A stretch of DNA of 64,000 nucleotides from Candidatus Pseudothioglobus singularis PS1 (GCF_001281385.1 NZ_CP006911.1:1116001-1180000), one strand, 5' to 3'; counted from the stretch's first letter, positions 7,970-16,757 are shown. Numbers and translations: made by a program. The notes: a model not told the origin generated them from the sequence alone.

Positions 7970-8848
7970 ATGGCTTTAAGATCAATCGAAGCAATACTTC
8001 CGCCAGACAACCTTCACTTCGTTGGAGATGGATTTAGAGTTTATGGAATCTTAGGAAGAAGAGAGCCCTTAACAATGAAACGGATGAGTCCTTTTCTACT
8101 GATGGACTATGCTCCAGTTCACTATTTTCCTCCCAATAATGGAGCGCCACTTGGTGTTGGCTCCCATCCACATAGAGGAATTGAAACAGTCACGATTGCC
8201 TATAAAGGAAAAGTTGAGCACAACGATAGTACTGGCGCAGGGGGAGTTATTGAAGAAGGTGGTATACAATGGATGACTTCTGGCAAAGGAATATTACATA
8301 AAGAATATCACGAAAAAAACTTTAGTAAAAAAGGTGGTGATATGCAGATGGTTCAGCTGTGGGTTAACCTACCCGCCAAAGATAAAATGACAGAGCCGAA
8401 GTATCAGAACATTGAAAACAAGGATTTAGCTAAAGTTGATCTTGGTAATGGAGTTGGATCGATCGATATTATTGCAGGTGAGTTTGAAAATAACAAAGGT
8501 CCAGCATCTTCATTTTCACCTTTAAGCCTTTTTAATCTGAAACTAAATAAAGGAAAGGGAACCAGTTTAAGCTTTAAAGAAAGTCACAATACTGGACTAT
8601 TAATTACAAAAGGAAACGTCACCATTAATAATTCAGAGAGGGCACCAACAAATCATTTTGTACTCTTTAAAAACAAAGGCTCAGAATTTACAATAAGAGC
8701 TGATGATGATGCTGAAATACTTATTCTAAGCGGTGAACCCATTGATGAACCTATAGCCTCATATGGGCCATTTGTTATGAATACAAATGATGAGATTAGG
8801 CAGACAATTGATGATTTCAATAGTGGAAAATTTGGTTACTTAGACTAA
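7970..8848 (+). CDS. Pirin family bicupin protein
   Basis: This is a two-cupin protein of 292 residues. The N-terminal cupin keeps all four metal ligands of human pirin: H66 and H68 in GSHPHRGIET, H110 and E112 in ILHKE. A mononuclear iron site is therefore expected. Some bacterial pirins are quercetin dioxygenases and others modulate central metabolism or redox response; nothing here chooses between them. The C-terminal cupin is degenerate, as is usual. The protein is cytoplasmic. It is transcribed divergently from the broken autotransporter across a 240-bp AT-rich gap and converges on the MATE gene. Confidence 0.93.
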   Translation: MALRSIEAILPPDNLHFVGDGFRVYGILGRREPLTMKRMSPFLLMDYAPVHYFPPNNGAPLGVGSHPHRGIETVTIAYKGKVEHNDSTGAGGVIEEGGIQWMTSGKGILHKEYHEKNFSKKGGDMQMVQLWVNLPAKDKMTEPKYQNIENKDLAKVDLGNGVGSIDIIAGEFENNKGPASSFSPLSLFNLKLNKGKGTSLSFKESHNTGLLITKGNVTINNSERAPTNHFVLFKNKGSEFTIRADDDAEILILSGEPIDEPIASYGPFVMNTNDEIRQTIDDFNSGKFGYLD

Positions 8849-8861
8849 ATATAAAAAATTC

Positions 8862-10181
8862 TTAATCCTCAACTGAAGCCTCTAGCTTTGGATACTTATA
8901 GGCCAAAGTCACCCCCCTTGCAATTGAAAAGATAATAAGTGAGGCCCAAAGCCCATGATTGCCGTATTTAGGTAACAGTAATGCCAAAGCAATCAGATAG
9001 ACGCAAAATGAAATAAACATCATATTGCGCATATCTGCGGTCCTGGTTGCACCAATAAAAATGCCATCCAGCATCCAGGCTGCTGCCCCAACAAGAGGTG
9101 CAAGAACCATCCATGGTAGATACTCATAGCTTACGGCTCTGACGTCCTCAGCAGTAGTCATGACATTAATAATAGTATTTCCAAAAACATAAAAAGTGAG
9201 CGCCATGACAACAACCGAGCCAAAACCCCACTGACTTGTCATAACCGCTGACCTTCGAAATATTAATCTATTTTTAGCGCCAAGCGCCTTACCAACCAGA
9301 GCCTCTGCTGCAAAGGCAAAACCATCCATAGCGTAAGCAGTTATATTTAAAAACTGAATGAGTACTTGATTCGCTGCCAGGGTAGCATCATCAAAGCTAG
9401 AACCAAGAAAAAGAAAACTTACAAAAGCTATTTCAAGTAAAACAGATCGAATCAAAATATCACTGTTCACTTTAGCCATCTTGGTTAGTCTTGCTCTGTC
9501 AAATATTTGACTCCAGTTTCTCCAATACCCATTTTTGAAGCCCTTTCTTGCAAGCCATAATCCAAAAAATAGTCCGCTCCACTCCGCAATAAGTGTTGCA
9601 TATGCGACCCCTTCAACCCCCCAACCTAGCCTCAGAACAAAGACAAAATCTAAAACTATATTGATGGAATTGATAAGCAACATGAGAACCAAAACAGCTC
9701 GCGTCCTCTCATTCGCAATAAGCCAACCTGTAATTCCAAAGATAGCTATTGCTGCTGGAGCACTATACACCCTTATCTTCAAATACTCTTGAGCCAAAGA
9801 CTCAACCTCAAAGGAGGCTGGTGCTATTCCAAGAGCAGCACTGAATAGAGGAATTTGAGTCATTATGAGGACTAAACCTGCACCAAGACCAATAAGGATC
9901 CCTCTAACTAAAAGTGCTGATGTTTCTGAATGATCGTTAGAACCAATAGCCTGAGCGGTAAGTCCCGTTGTACCCATTCTCAGAAAACCGAAGAGCCAAT
10001 AAATAGCTGAAATAATAATAGCACCAATTCCAACAGCTCCAATTGGAACAGCAAGTCCCATCTGACCAACAACGCCTGTGTCAACTGCTCCTAGTATAGG
10101 GATGGTTGCATTCGCCAAGACAATGGGTATGGCAACGCCTAATACTCTTTTGTGAGTAAGCTTAGTTGAGCTTGGATTCAT
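8862..10181 (-). CDS. MATE family efflux transporter (DinF-like)
   Basis: This inner-membrane cation-coupled multidrug/organic-cation exporter has 439 residues and about twelve hydrophobic segments in two repeats. The N-terminal LANATIPILGAVDTGVVGQMG and LTAQAIGS segments are family hallmarks. The mid-protein pattern with MDGFAFAAEALVGKALGAK fits the DinF/NorM branch. The substrate is unknown. It starts at ATG 10181, 17 bp downstream of the DCC gene on the same strand, so the two may form one unit. Confidence 0.9.
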   Translation of the reverse strand: MNPSSTKLTHKRVLGVAIPIVLANATIPILGAVDTGVVGQMGLAVPIGAVGIGAIIISAIYWLFGFLRMGTTGLTAQAIGSNDHSETSALLVRGILIGLGAGLVLIMTQIPLFSAALGIAPASFEVESLAQEYLKIRVYSAPAAIAIFGITGWLIANERTRAVLVLMLLINSINIVLDFVFVLRLGWGVEGVAYATLIAEWSGLFFGLWLARKGFKNGYWRNWSQIFDRARLTKMAKVNSDILIRSVLLEIAFVSFLFLGSSFDDATLAANQVLIQFLNITAYAMDGFAFAAEALVGKALGAKNRLIFRRSAVMTSQWGFGSVVVMALTFYVFGNTIINVMTTAEDVRAVSYEYLPWMVLAPLVGAAAWMLDGIFIGATRTADMRNMMFISFCVYLIALALLLPKYGNHGLWASLIIFSIARGVTLAYKYPKLEASVED

Positions 10182-10198
10182 TGATTTAAATATAGGAT

Positions 10199-10540
10199 TT
10201 AGCTAGACAAGGTACGGTTGAAAATCTTGAATCGCCAATAAAGAATGAATGCAAGGAAGGCATACAAAATCTTAGCAAGGCTAAAGATAACTGGAAGACT
10301 AGCAAACTTTGCAAGCCAGCCGTAGCCCTTGGTATTGCTCCAAACATAGATAAAAGCATCAACGCCTTTGATTTCTCGTCCATCTGGAAACTCTACATAA
10401 AGGGCTTTTAGGTATTTATCACCCTTTTGACTGCAGTTCTCATATTCAAGCTTAGATCGCTTTTTATAGTGCTTTATTTCGAAGTTACAAATACTACACT
10501 CTTCATTAAATAAAACTTTTCCATCTGAATCATTTTTCAT
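10199..10540 (-). CDS. DCC family protein (DUF393)
   Basis: The 113-residue protein has the family signature near the N terminus, FNEECSICNFEI, which takes the place of YDGxCPxC. It also has the typical later segments (ALYVEFPDG, KGVDAFIYVW, GYGWLAKF) and a hydrophobic stretch near the C terminus. DCC proteins are named for a proposed thiol-disulfide oxidoreductase role that has not been well shown. It lies directly upstream of the MATE gene on the same strand. Confidence 0.8.
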   Translation of the reverse strand: MKNDSDGKVLFNEECSICNFEIKHYKKRSKLEYENCSQKGDKYLKALYVEFPDGREIKGVDAFIYVWSNTKGYGWLAKFASLPVIFSLAKILYAFLAFILYWRFKIFNRTLSS

Positions 10541-10581
10541 AATCGGTTATTCTTATCAGTTCATAGATTCTTTTAGTGGCT

Positions 10582-10713
10582 CTATTTGAATCCCTCAACG
10601 ACTTGCCATGAACTTACTTCCTCTAGTTTAACTGCCTTTTCTAAACAGCCATTAATTAATAAACTGAGTGCAATTAAAGTAAAAATTTTATATTTATCTA
10701 AAGCATTCTTCAT
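10582..10713 (-). CDS. 43-residue putative lipoprotein
   Basis: The minus strand from the ATG at 10713 encodes 43 residues. A basic N terminus is followed by a hydrophobic core (IFTLIALSLL) and a lipobox INGC that would be cleaved before the Cys, leaving a mature peptide of about 20 residues. There is no Shine-Dalgarno sequence. A TATAAT hexamer lies about 10 nt upstream of the ATG, which would suit a leaderless transcript. The family is unknown. It is upstream of the DCC-MATE pair on the same strand. The clear lipobox is the main reason to call it. Confidence 0.55.
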   Translation of the reverse strand: MKNALDKYKIFTLIALSLLINGCLEKAVKLEEVSSWQVVEGFK

Positions 10714-10814
10714 ACTGACATATTATATATTACTAATGATTTAATCAAATTAGATTGACTAACTTTCAGCCTTATTAAGGTATAGTTTAATTATCAAAAT
10801 AAAGAGTCCTTCAA

Positions 10815-11759
10815 TTGATAAATAGACTACTCAACGAACTCCAAATAATTCAATTTTTTAATTTGCAAAGCCCTCAAACTAAAGCAATCATTTTAAATAT
10901 TTCTTCTATCGTTCTTTTTTCAATCATGGTTATTTTTATTAGAAAAGCATCGGAAAGCTTACATATTCTTGAAGTTGTTTTTTTCAGAAACCTTTTGGCT
11001 TTAATTGTCATGCTGCCAATTATAAAATCTATTGGCTTAGCCGCAATCAAAATGAATAACACTAGATTATTTTTTATGAGGGGCTTTGTTGGTGCTATTG
11101 GAATGATTGCAGGGTTTACCTGCTTAACGCTTATACCACTTGCCCAAGCTACGGCAATTAGCTTCTCTCAGCCCCTATTTATTACCATTGGAGCAACTAT
11201 TTTTTTAGGTGAGATCATTAAGGCTCGAAGAATTGCTGCCATTATTGTTGGAATTATTGGAATGCTCATCATTGTGCAGCCAGGGTTCAATAGCCTCTCA
11301 TTAGGAATAATACTCGCCATTATTTCAGCCTTAGCGTTATCAGTTAACGCTTTAATAGTGAAAAAACTTACCCTGACAGACACGCCGCATGCAATTATTA
11401 TATGGATGGTAGTCATGCTTATTCCAATTACTTTGATACCAGCTATCCCAGTTTGGGAGTGGCCCAGCTTAGAAGCTTGGCTATACTTATGGGGAATTGC
11501 AATTTTAGGAACCCTGGCACACTTCTCATGGACTAAGTCCTATGCAATGGCAGACATAACCAGCCTTGAGCCAATCGGATTCATAAAACTTCCAATTATG
11601 GCTCTGTTAGGGTGGATGATTTTTTCAGAAATACCTGGAACCTGGACTTGGGTTGGGGGATTGATAATTTTCATGTCGACAATTTATATCAGCCAACGAG
11701 AAGCTAAAGCTTCTGGCTCTCATAAACCTAATAAAGGTGCTCAAGAGCCAAAACTATAA
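10815..11759 (+). CDS. DMT superfamily transporter, EamA domains
   Basis: The 314-residue inner-membrane protein has about ten transmembrane segments in two EamA repeats. The motifs ILEVVFFRNLLALIVMLP and PLAQATAISFSQPLFITIGA in the first half are typical of the RhaT/RarD-type branch. Members export or import metabolites and amino acids; the substrate is not predictable. The first in-frame start is TTG at 10815 with only weak AAAGAG upstream, and homologous sequence seems to begin about 20 residues later, so the true start is uncertain. It converges on merC. Confidence 0.88.
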   Translation: MINRLLNELQIIQFFNLQSPQTKAIILNISSIVLFSIMVIFIRKASESLHILEVVFFRNLLALIVMLPIIKSIGLAAIKMNNTRLFFMRGFVGAIGMIAGFTCLTLIPLAQATAISFSQPLFITIGATIFLGEIIKARRIAAIIVGIIGMLIIVQPGFNSLSLGIILAIISALALSVNALIVKKLTLTDTPHAIIIWMVVMLIPITLIPAIPVWEWPSLEAWLYLWGIAILGTLAHFSWTKSYAMADITSLEPIGFIKLPIMALLGWMIFSEIPGTWTWVGGLIIFMSTIYISQREAKASGSHKPNKGAQEPKL

Positions 11760-11780
11760 TCAAGCTTCAGAAAAACTTTA

Positions 11781-12164
11781 TCACTTCTGAGTGCAGTTTT
11801 TCCAATTTAGAAAGTGGGCGAATGTAATTGTAATTGAACCTAGTAAAGTAATTAACTCCTCACCTAAAAAGATCTCTTCAATTGTAACAGCACTTATAAG
11901 CATTAAAATTCCAGCAAGTCCAAGAAGAAAAATTGGCATCCTTTTGTGTTTTTTATAGCCACTTGATAAAGCATATAAACTTACTGGAACAATTACCCAC
12001 AACATCAACCGATGTAAGAATTCATTATCTAATTGACCTGAGAAAAATAGAGGTATAGCCAAAACAAATGATGGCATCAATAAGCAATGAGCTGCACAGG
12101 CCATTGATAGTCCAATAGCAATTTTATCATTCAGGTATTTATATTGAAGAGCAAGTGTTGACAT
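11781..12164 (-). CDS. MerC domain membrane protein, putatively Zur-regulated
   Basis: The 127-residue protein has four hydrophobic segments. The MerC signature Cys pair lies in the first (SMACAAHCLLMPS), which in mercury operons binds and moves metal ions. No merR, merA or merP is nearby, so mercury resistance is unlikely. Such orphan MerC proteins are more plausibly tied to zinc or other soft metals. The ATG at 12164 is preferred because AAGGA lies about 7 nt upstream; a longer reading from 12221 would run through a palindrome that looks like an operator. That palindrome, 29 bp upstream of the start, fits a Fur-family regulator such as Zur. Confidence 0.82.
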   Translation of the reverse strand: MSTLALQYKYLNDKIAIGLSMACAAHCLLMPSFVLAIPLFFSGQLDNEFLHRLMLWVIVPVSLYALSSGYKKHKRMPIFLLGLAGILMLISAVTIEEIFLGEELITLLGSITITFAHFLNWKNCTQK

Positions 12165-12192
12165 ATGATTTTCCTTGTAATAGTATTTTATT

Positions 12193-12211
12193 AATGCAAT
12201 ATTATTGCATT
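12193..12211. promoter_or_regulatory. Zur/Fur-family-like 9-1-9 palindrome upstream of merC
   Basis: AATGCAATA-T-TATTGCATT is a perfect 9-1-9 inverted repeat. It has the same geometry as known Zur boxes (for example TGTTATA-N-TATAACA), though the inner bases differ. It lies 29 bp upstream of the chosen merC start, where a repressor would cover the promoter. Confidence 0.55.
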
Positions 12212-12377
12212 TAAAATTCAAATGTCAATACTTAATAGATTATTTAGTTATTAATGACGAAAAAATCTGTAAATTGAGTGAACTTGCTTTGTGTTGATTT
12301 GATAGATTTATGATGTAGATTAACCTTTACTTAATTAAAGTATCTATACTCCTACCTTTTATTACCTATTTTTTAAT

Positions 12378-12956
12378 ATGAAAAAACTACTTACTCTTAT
12401 ATTTTGTTCGCTATTTGTATCACAAGCTTTTGCTCATAAGCCAGTGCTTAATGAAAATTCAACCTATCCTGCAGATTCACCTTATGAAATTGAAGAACCA
12501 GAAATTTCAAAAGCAATCTATTCAACTCTAACGGGTGATCCGCACTACTACCGAATTCAGTCTGATATTGATTTTGATTTCTATGCGGGAATCCTAGCTG
12601 CCAAAATTGGTGAATGTCCTTTAGAGCAAAAGTTTTCATTTGAGGTCTTAGACTCTGAATTTCATAATATCAGTCTAGCAGACGGTGAAAACTTTGAATG
12701 GACTCCCTGGTATGAAGAGTATGGAAAACAGTGGTATTGGAACGGTCCAGAGATTGGTGAAAAGTTTTTATCTGATAGAGTCTATGAAGCAGGAACATAC
12801 TATATTAAAGTATTCAATGACTCAAACACAGGACAATACATTATGGCTGTGGGGGATATTGAAAAATTCTCGTTTACTGATATAGTTGGATTATTATTTT
12901 CAATGGGTGACATCGAAGATGAGTATTGGGACCCAAGCCTTTGCTCCCTAGGCTGA
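12378..12956 (+). CDS. Secreted periplasmic protein of unknown function
   Basis: The 192-residue protein begins with a clear Sec signal peptide (MKKLLTLIFCSLFVSQAFA, cleavage after AFA). The mature part starts HKPV and is acidic and rich in aromatic residues. It has a segment resembling a beta-sandwich of the PPC type (AGTYYIKVFNDSNTGQYIMAVG). Two cysteines, in the GECPL and SLCSLG segments, could form a disulfide. I do not recognise a named family. It is followed 42 bp later by a cytochrome c lipoprotein and a DUF4396 protein, so it may be part of a periplasmic redox or metal-handling unit. Confidence 0.75.
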   Translation: MKKLLTLIFCSLFVSQAFAHKPVLNENSTYPADSPYEIEEPEISKAIYSTLTGDPHYYRIQSDIDFDFYAGILAAKIGECPLEQKFSFEVLDSEFHNISLADGENFEWTPWYEEYGKQWYWNGPEIGEKFLSDRVYEAGTYYIKVFNDSNTGQYIMAVGDIEKFSFTDIVGLLFSMGDIEDEYWDPSLCSLG

Positions 12957-12998
12957 TCTTAACTCAATAACCGTGTCAATTACACGAGTATATTAAAA

Positions 12999-13406
12999 AT
13001 GTTAAAAAAATTACTCGTCATCCCTCTCATCATTTTATTAGTAGGATGCAATCCTGATGATAAAGATAAAAGCTCAGATTATCTAGTGCAGTCTGGTGAG
13101 GCAATTTATAATAAAAATTGTGCAAGCTGTCACGGTCCTAATGGTCAAGGTCTTGCTGAAGATTGGAGGATAAAGGATGCGAATGGCAACTATCCAGCAC
13201 CACCTCTTAATGGAACGGCTCACACTTGGCATCATTCACCGGCTCAATTACTTTATACAATTAATAAGGGTGGCACAGAAATGGGTGGTCAAATGCCTGC
13301 ATTTGAAGACTTACTTTCTGAAACAGAAAAACAAGCCTTAATAGACTATATGTATAATCTATGGCCTAACGAAATTCAAACAAGATATGATGAGAGATAT
13401 AAATAG
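12999..13406 (+). CDS. Class I cytochrome c lipoprotein
   Basis: The 135-residue protein has a lipoprotein signal peptide with lipobox LVGC (C17). It has one heme-binding CASCH motif (C41, C44, H45) and a likely axial methionine, M99, in GGQMPAF. It is therefore a small membrane-anchored monoheme electron carrier, in the periplasm on the inner or outer membrane. The region around TWHHSP (about residue 76) is rich in His and could bind an additional metal. It sits between a secreted protein and a DUF4396 membrane protein, 8 bp before the latter. Maturation would use the Ccm system, part of which is encoded at 40385-42252. Confidence 0.9.
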   Translation: MLKKLLVIPLIILLVGCNPDDKDKSSDYLVQSGEAIYNKNCASCHGPNGQGLAEDWRIKDANGNYPAPPLNGTAHTWHHSPAQLLYTINKGGTEMGGQMPAFEDLLSETEKQALIDYMYNLWPNEIQTRYDERYK

Positions 13407-13414
13407 GAGACAAG

Positions 13415-13861
13415 ATGCAATTTATTCCAGCAATAAATGATGGTTTTTGGCTTTGTAAGCACACCTGGAAAAGAAGTAGATTGAATACATTTTGGTGTTT
13501 ACTTGGCTGTTCAATCGGTGATTTTGGCACAATTTTTACCTTTCAAATGATTGAGCATAGCTGGTCTGTCTGGATGGTTATGACGCTTGCAATAATGAAT
13601 GGGCTTCTAACGAGTATTGCTCTAGAAACAATCATTCTTAGCAAGCAAATGGCAATAAAATTAGCGTTTAAAACTGCTATAGGTATGAGCTTTATATCTA
13701 TGATTGCTATGGAATTTGCAATGAATTTAACAGATGTACTCCTTACAGGCGGTGCAGTTCTAACTTGGTGGGTGATTCCTTTTATGCTTTTAGCAGGATT
13801 TGCTACGCCTTTGCCATACAACTACTGGCGTTTGAAGAAATATGGTATAGCTTGTCATTAA
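13415..13861 (+). CDS. DUF4396-like membrane protein
   Basis: The 148-residue protein has four hydrophobic segments and conserved-looking polar residues inside or near them: KHTWKRSRLNTFWCLLGCSIGD and an IEHSW stretch. This resembles DUF4396, a family often seen near copper or cytochrome genes. A His, two Cys and an Asp at the first membrane edge could coordinate a metal. The gene follows the cytochrome c gene by 8 bp with GGAG before its ATG and is surely in the same operon. Function is unknown, and the family name is from recall. Confidence 0.75.
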   Translation: MQFIPAINDGFWLCKHTWKRSRLNTFWCLLGCSIGDFGTIFTFQMIEHSWSVWMVMTLAIMNGLLTSIALETIILSKQMAIKLAFKTAIGMSFISMIAMEFAMNLTDVLLTGGAVLTWWVIPFMLLAGFATPLPYNYWRLKKYGIACH

Positions 13862-13930
13862 CTCAGCCAGGGGTATGATGTTAAATATGTTGTAGCCAAC
13901 AGGTTTTATCTTAAAGTAATCAGTATGTAT

Positions 13931-14007
<77 letters not shown>

Positions 14008-14024
14008 TTTCAATAATAAATAAA

Positions 14025-14291
14025 CTATCTAAATTTACCGTAAAGATAGCCAATAATTGTTGCGATTAATCCAAAAGGGATTGCGACTGAAAACCATGGA
14101 GTCAGATTGTTAATACTTGGGCTCATTGCAAAAGGCTGGATATAAAAAGAAGTTGAAATAAAGAGGCTCCAAGCAAGAAAGGTTCTCGCATAGAAGTTCG
14201 CCTTACTTCCAATTTCAGATTTTGGCTTTACGATCCTAAAAAATAAATATCCAAAACCAACCGAAACCAGGGTACTAATAAAAATTAACAT
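14025..14291 (-). CDS. Small membrane protein, unknown
   Basis: The 88-residue protein has three predicted membrane segments (about residues 1-20, 33-52 and 66-84) separated by short loops, the first loop basic (RIVKPKSEIGSK). There are no recognised motifs. The gene lies between moeB and tRNA-Pro on the same strand, 30 bp after moeB, and so may be the last gene of the msrA-moeB unit. It is shorter than the polytopic families I know, and I cannot name it. Confidence 0.65.
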   Translation of the reverse strand: MLIFISTLVSVGFGYLFFRIVKPKSEIGSKANFYARTFLAWSLFISTSFYIQPFAMSPSINNLTPWFSVAIPFGLIATIIGYLYGKFR

Positions 14292-14321
14292 TTTTAAACT
14301 CCATAAAAAATATTGCTGTTG

Positions 14322-15071
14322 TTATTGACTTGAGTTACAAACCGGGCACTTCAAATCTTTACTAATCTTAACTTTTCTAAAACTTAAATCAAGGGCATCA
14401 ACTAGGAGTAGAGAGCCACTCAGCTGGTCTCCCAATTGCAATATAACTTTAATCGCTTGCAAAGCCTGTATGGTGCCAACAAGTCCAGCAACAGGCGCTA
14501 ACACTCCATTATCTATACAGCTTTCATTGTCTTCACCCTCAACACTATAGAGGCACTGGTAACAGGGCTGGTCTTTTTCATAGCCCTTAAAAACTGAAAC
14601 CTGACCTTCAAATCTGACCACAGCAGCTGAGACAAGAGGTTTCTGATGCTCAACGCAGATCTGATTAATTTCAAAGCGGCTTTCAAAGTTGTCAGTCCCA
14701 TCTAAGACAATGTCGACACCTTTAATCAGATCAGGGAGATTACCGGTATGAATAAGTTCATTGGCAATCGTGATCTTAATGTTTGGGTTGAGCTCAGTCA
14801 ACTTGTTCTTTGCAGAGTTCACCTTGTCATCACCAATGTCTTTGGTCTGATGAATAATTTGTCGCTGTAGATTTGATAATTCAACTTGATCAAAGTCAGC
14901 GATAATAAGGTGCCCTACCCCAGCTGCTGCCAAATACAGAGCGGTGGGTGACCCAAGACCCCCCATTCCAACAATAAGGACTGTAGCGTCCATAATTTTT
15001 TGCTGACCCTCAACATCGACCTGAGGCAACATAATTTGCTTGGAGTATCTCAGTAGTTCTTGATCTTCCAT
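14322..15071 (-). CDS. moeB: E1-like sulfur-carrier adenylyltransferase (MoeB/ThiF)
   Basis: This enzyme adenylates the C terminus of a ubiquitin-like sulfur carrier (MoaD or ThiS) for molybdopterin or thiamine synthesis. The 249 residues carry the nucleotide-binding loop GMGGLGSP (about residues 34-41), the NLQRQ arginine motif, DGTDNFESR, and the zinc pairs CYQCL and CPVC. There is no rhodanese domain, so it is of the E. coli MoeB/ThiF length. MoeB and ThiF cannot be separated cleanly by eye. The moaE gene at the end of this window is a reason to prefer MoeB. It lies 8 bp downstream of msrA. Confidence 0.9.
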   Translation of the reverse strand: MEDQELLRYSKQIMLPQVDVEGQQKIMDATVLIVGMGGLGSPTALYLAAAGVGHLIIADFDQVELSNLQRQIIHQTKDIGDDKVNSAKNKLTELNPNIKITIANELIHTGNLPDLIKGVDIVLDGTDNFESRFEINQICVEHQKPLVSAAVVRFEGQVSVFKGYEKDQPCYQCLYSVEGEDNESCIDNGVLAPVAGLVGTIQALQAIKVILQLGDQLSGSLLLVDALDLSFRKVKISKDLKCPVCNSSQ

Positions 15072-15079
15072 GAATCTCT

Positions 15080-15565
15080 CTATTTAAAGTATTTAGTCAC
15101 TTTAGGTAATATCACCATTTGGCAATAAGGCTGATTTGAATTATTATTAAAGTAGTTTTGATGATAAACCTCAGCTGGATAAAAAACATCAAGCTCCGTA
15201 ACCTCAGTCACAGCACCCTTAATTTTTCCAATCACTGAAGTTGCAATCTCTTTTTGCGAATCATTTGTATAGAAGACAGCAGATCGATACTGAGTTCCTC
15301 TATCAGCACCCTGCCGATTAAGACTCGTTGGATCATGCGTCTCCACAAAAACTTCTAATAACGCCTCAAAGGTTACCTCGTCTTCATCAAAGTCAACCCT
15401 TAAAACTTCTGCATGCCCTGTCTGGCCAGTGCATATTGATTCATAGGATGGATTTATTGTTGTTCCGTTACAGTAACCATTTTCTACTTCTTTGACACCT
15501 TTAACGCGCTGAAATATAGCTTCTACGCACCAAAAGCAACCACCTGCAAGATAAGCTGTTTGCAT
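15080..15565 (-). CDS. msrA: Peptide methionine (S)-S-oxide reductase
   Basis: This cytoplasmic repair enzyme reduces methionine-S-sulfoxide. The catalytic cysteine is C10 in the N-terminal GGCFWC motif. The family segments GYCNG, GHAEVLRVDFD and HDPTSLNRQGADRGTQYRS follow, and Cys in QPYCQ near the C terminus is a candidate resolving residue. The 161 residues lack any MsrB domain. The start is close to the catalytic motif, as in short MsrAs. It is followed 8 bp later by moeB. Confidence 0.95.
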   Translation of the reverse strand: MQTAYLAGGCFWCVEAIFQRVKGVKEVENGYCNGTTINPSYESICTGQTGHAEVLRVDFDEDEVTFEALLEVFVETHDPTSLNRQGADRGTQYRSAVFYTNDSQKEIATSVIGKIKGAVTEVTELDVFYPAEVYHQNYFNNNSNQPYCQMVILPKVTKYFK

Positions 15566-15639
15566 GTATTCTTGTTTAATATTTAAAACAATATAGTATA
15601 CTTTATCTCTCTAAGAAGAGATAACTACAAGGAGTCAAT

Positions 15640-16713
15640 GTGACAGAAAGTGTTAATAATCGTCATGGTAATGGTTTAGTATTAATTCTTCTAGCGCTTT
15701 CCATTCTTGCAATAGTCTGGCTATTTACTCCCTTCATTGCCTACCTATTCTTATCTCTTTTAATTTGTATATCGACCTTTAGTAGTTTTGATAAGCTTGC
15801 ACAGAAGCAGTCCAAAAATAGAGCCGCACTTATTATGACTCTAGTTGTCACGGTGCTTTTGATTTTGCCACTTGGATACATTTTGTTGGTCAGTGGTATC
15901 GAGACTACTGCGCTCATTAACAGACTTCAGAGTGACTTTCAGCTCAGTGAAATAAGCAGAATTACAGATGAAATTATCATGGGTCTTCCTTTGTCTGACT
16001 CTATTCGAGAGTTTTTAGATAGCTCACTTAGAAACAATCTTGAGAGTATTGCTATCGCAATTAAAGACTTCTCTATTGTAATTCTTAAAAGCATTACGAA
16101 GCTCTCCAGTCAGTTCGTCTTTTTTGTAATCATTACCATCTTCTCACTTTACTATTTTTATATAGATGGCCCCTCTTTCATTGAAAAGATAAGAAAGGTC
16201 TCTCCTCTGGATAATAAGATTAATGATTTACTTCTTAATCAGTTCTCTGGACTATCACTGACTCTAGTAGGAAGTGTTTTTTTAGTTGCTTTAACGCAAG
16301 GTATTGCGTTTGCAATTGGGGTCATGATCGTTGGTCTGCCTGCGTTATTTTTTGGCGTAGCGATGGCTCTTGCTAGCTTTATTCCAGTTTTGGGAGGCGT
16401 TTTAGTTTGGCTTCCAATTTCAATCTATCTGTTTGCTATTGGCGAGCCAACCAGCGCTATTATTATTATTATTTTTGGCGCCATTATAGCGGGCACAATC
16501 ATTGATAACTTTTTGAGACCCGTTATTATCATGAGGCTCTCAAGCTCAATGAAGCATCAAAGCCCACTCAACCATACTCTAATTACTGTTCTTTCTACGC
16601 TTGCAGGAATCATTAAGTTTGGTATTTTGGGTCTTTTCATTGGCCCAATCATCGCCGCCATGTCGATTACTATCTTCGACATTTATCAAATTCAATTTGG
16701 TAAGTCTAAGTAA
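15640..16713 (+). CDS. AI-2E/PerM family membrane protein
   Basis: The 357-residue inner-membrane protein has about eight membrane segments. The C-terminal motif region (GLPALFFGVAMALASFIPVLGG and DNFLRPVIIMRLS) defines the AI-2E transporter family (PerM, TqsA, YdiK). Substrates vary and are poorly known. The start is GTG at 15640 with AAGGAG 5 nt upstream; the overlapping ATG two bases earlier is followed at once by TGA. It is transcribed divergently from msrA. Confidence 0.88.
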   Translation: MTESVNNRHGNGLVLILLALSILAIVWLFTPFIAYLFLSLLICISTFSSFDKLAQKQSKNRAALIMTLVVTVLLILPLGYILLVSGIETTALINRLQSDFQLSEISRITDEIIMGLPLSDSIREFLDSSLRNNLESIAIAIKDFSIVILKSITKLSSQFVFFVIITIFSLYYFYIDGPSFIEKIRKVSPLDNKINDLLLNQFSGLSLTLVGSVFLVALTQGIAFAIGVMIVGLPALFFGVAMALASFIPVLGGVLVWLPISIYLFAIGEPTSAIIIIIFGAIIAGTIIDNFLRPVIIMRLSSSMKHQSPLNHTLITVLSTLAGIIKFGILGLFIGPIIAAMSITIFDIYQIQFGKSK

Positions 16714-16757
16714 ATCTTTGTTAAAATTCTCATCTTCATTATCAACAAAGTGGAAGC

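Noticed and set aside
10874-11416. Minus-strand open frames inside the DMT transporter gene
   Set aside because: They are antisense shadows of a membrane protein gene with hydrophobic but family-less products and no ribosome binding sites.
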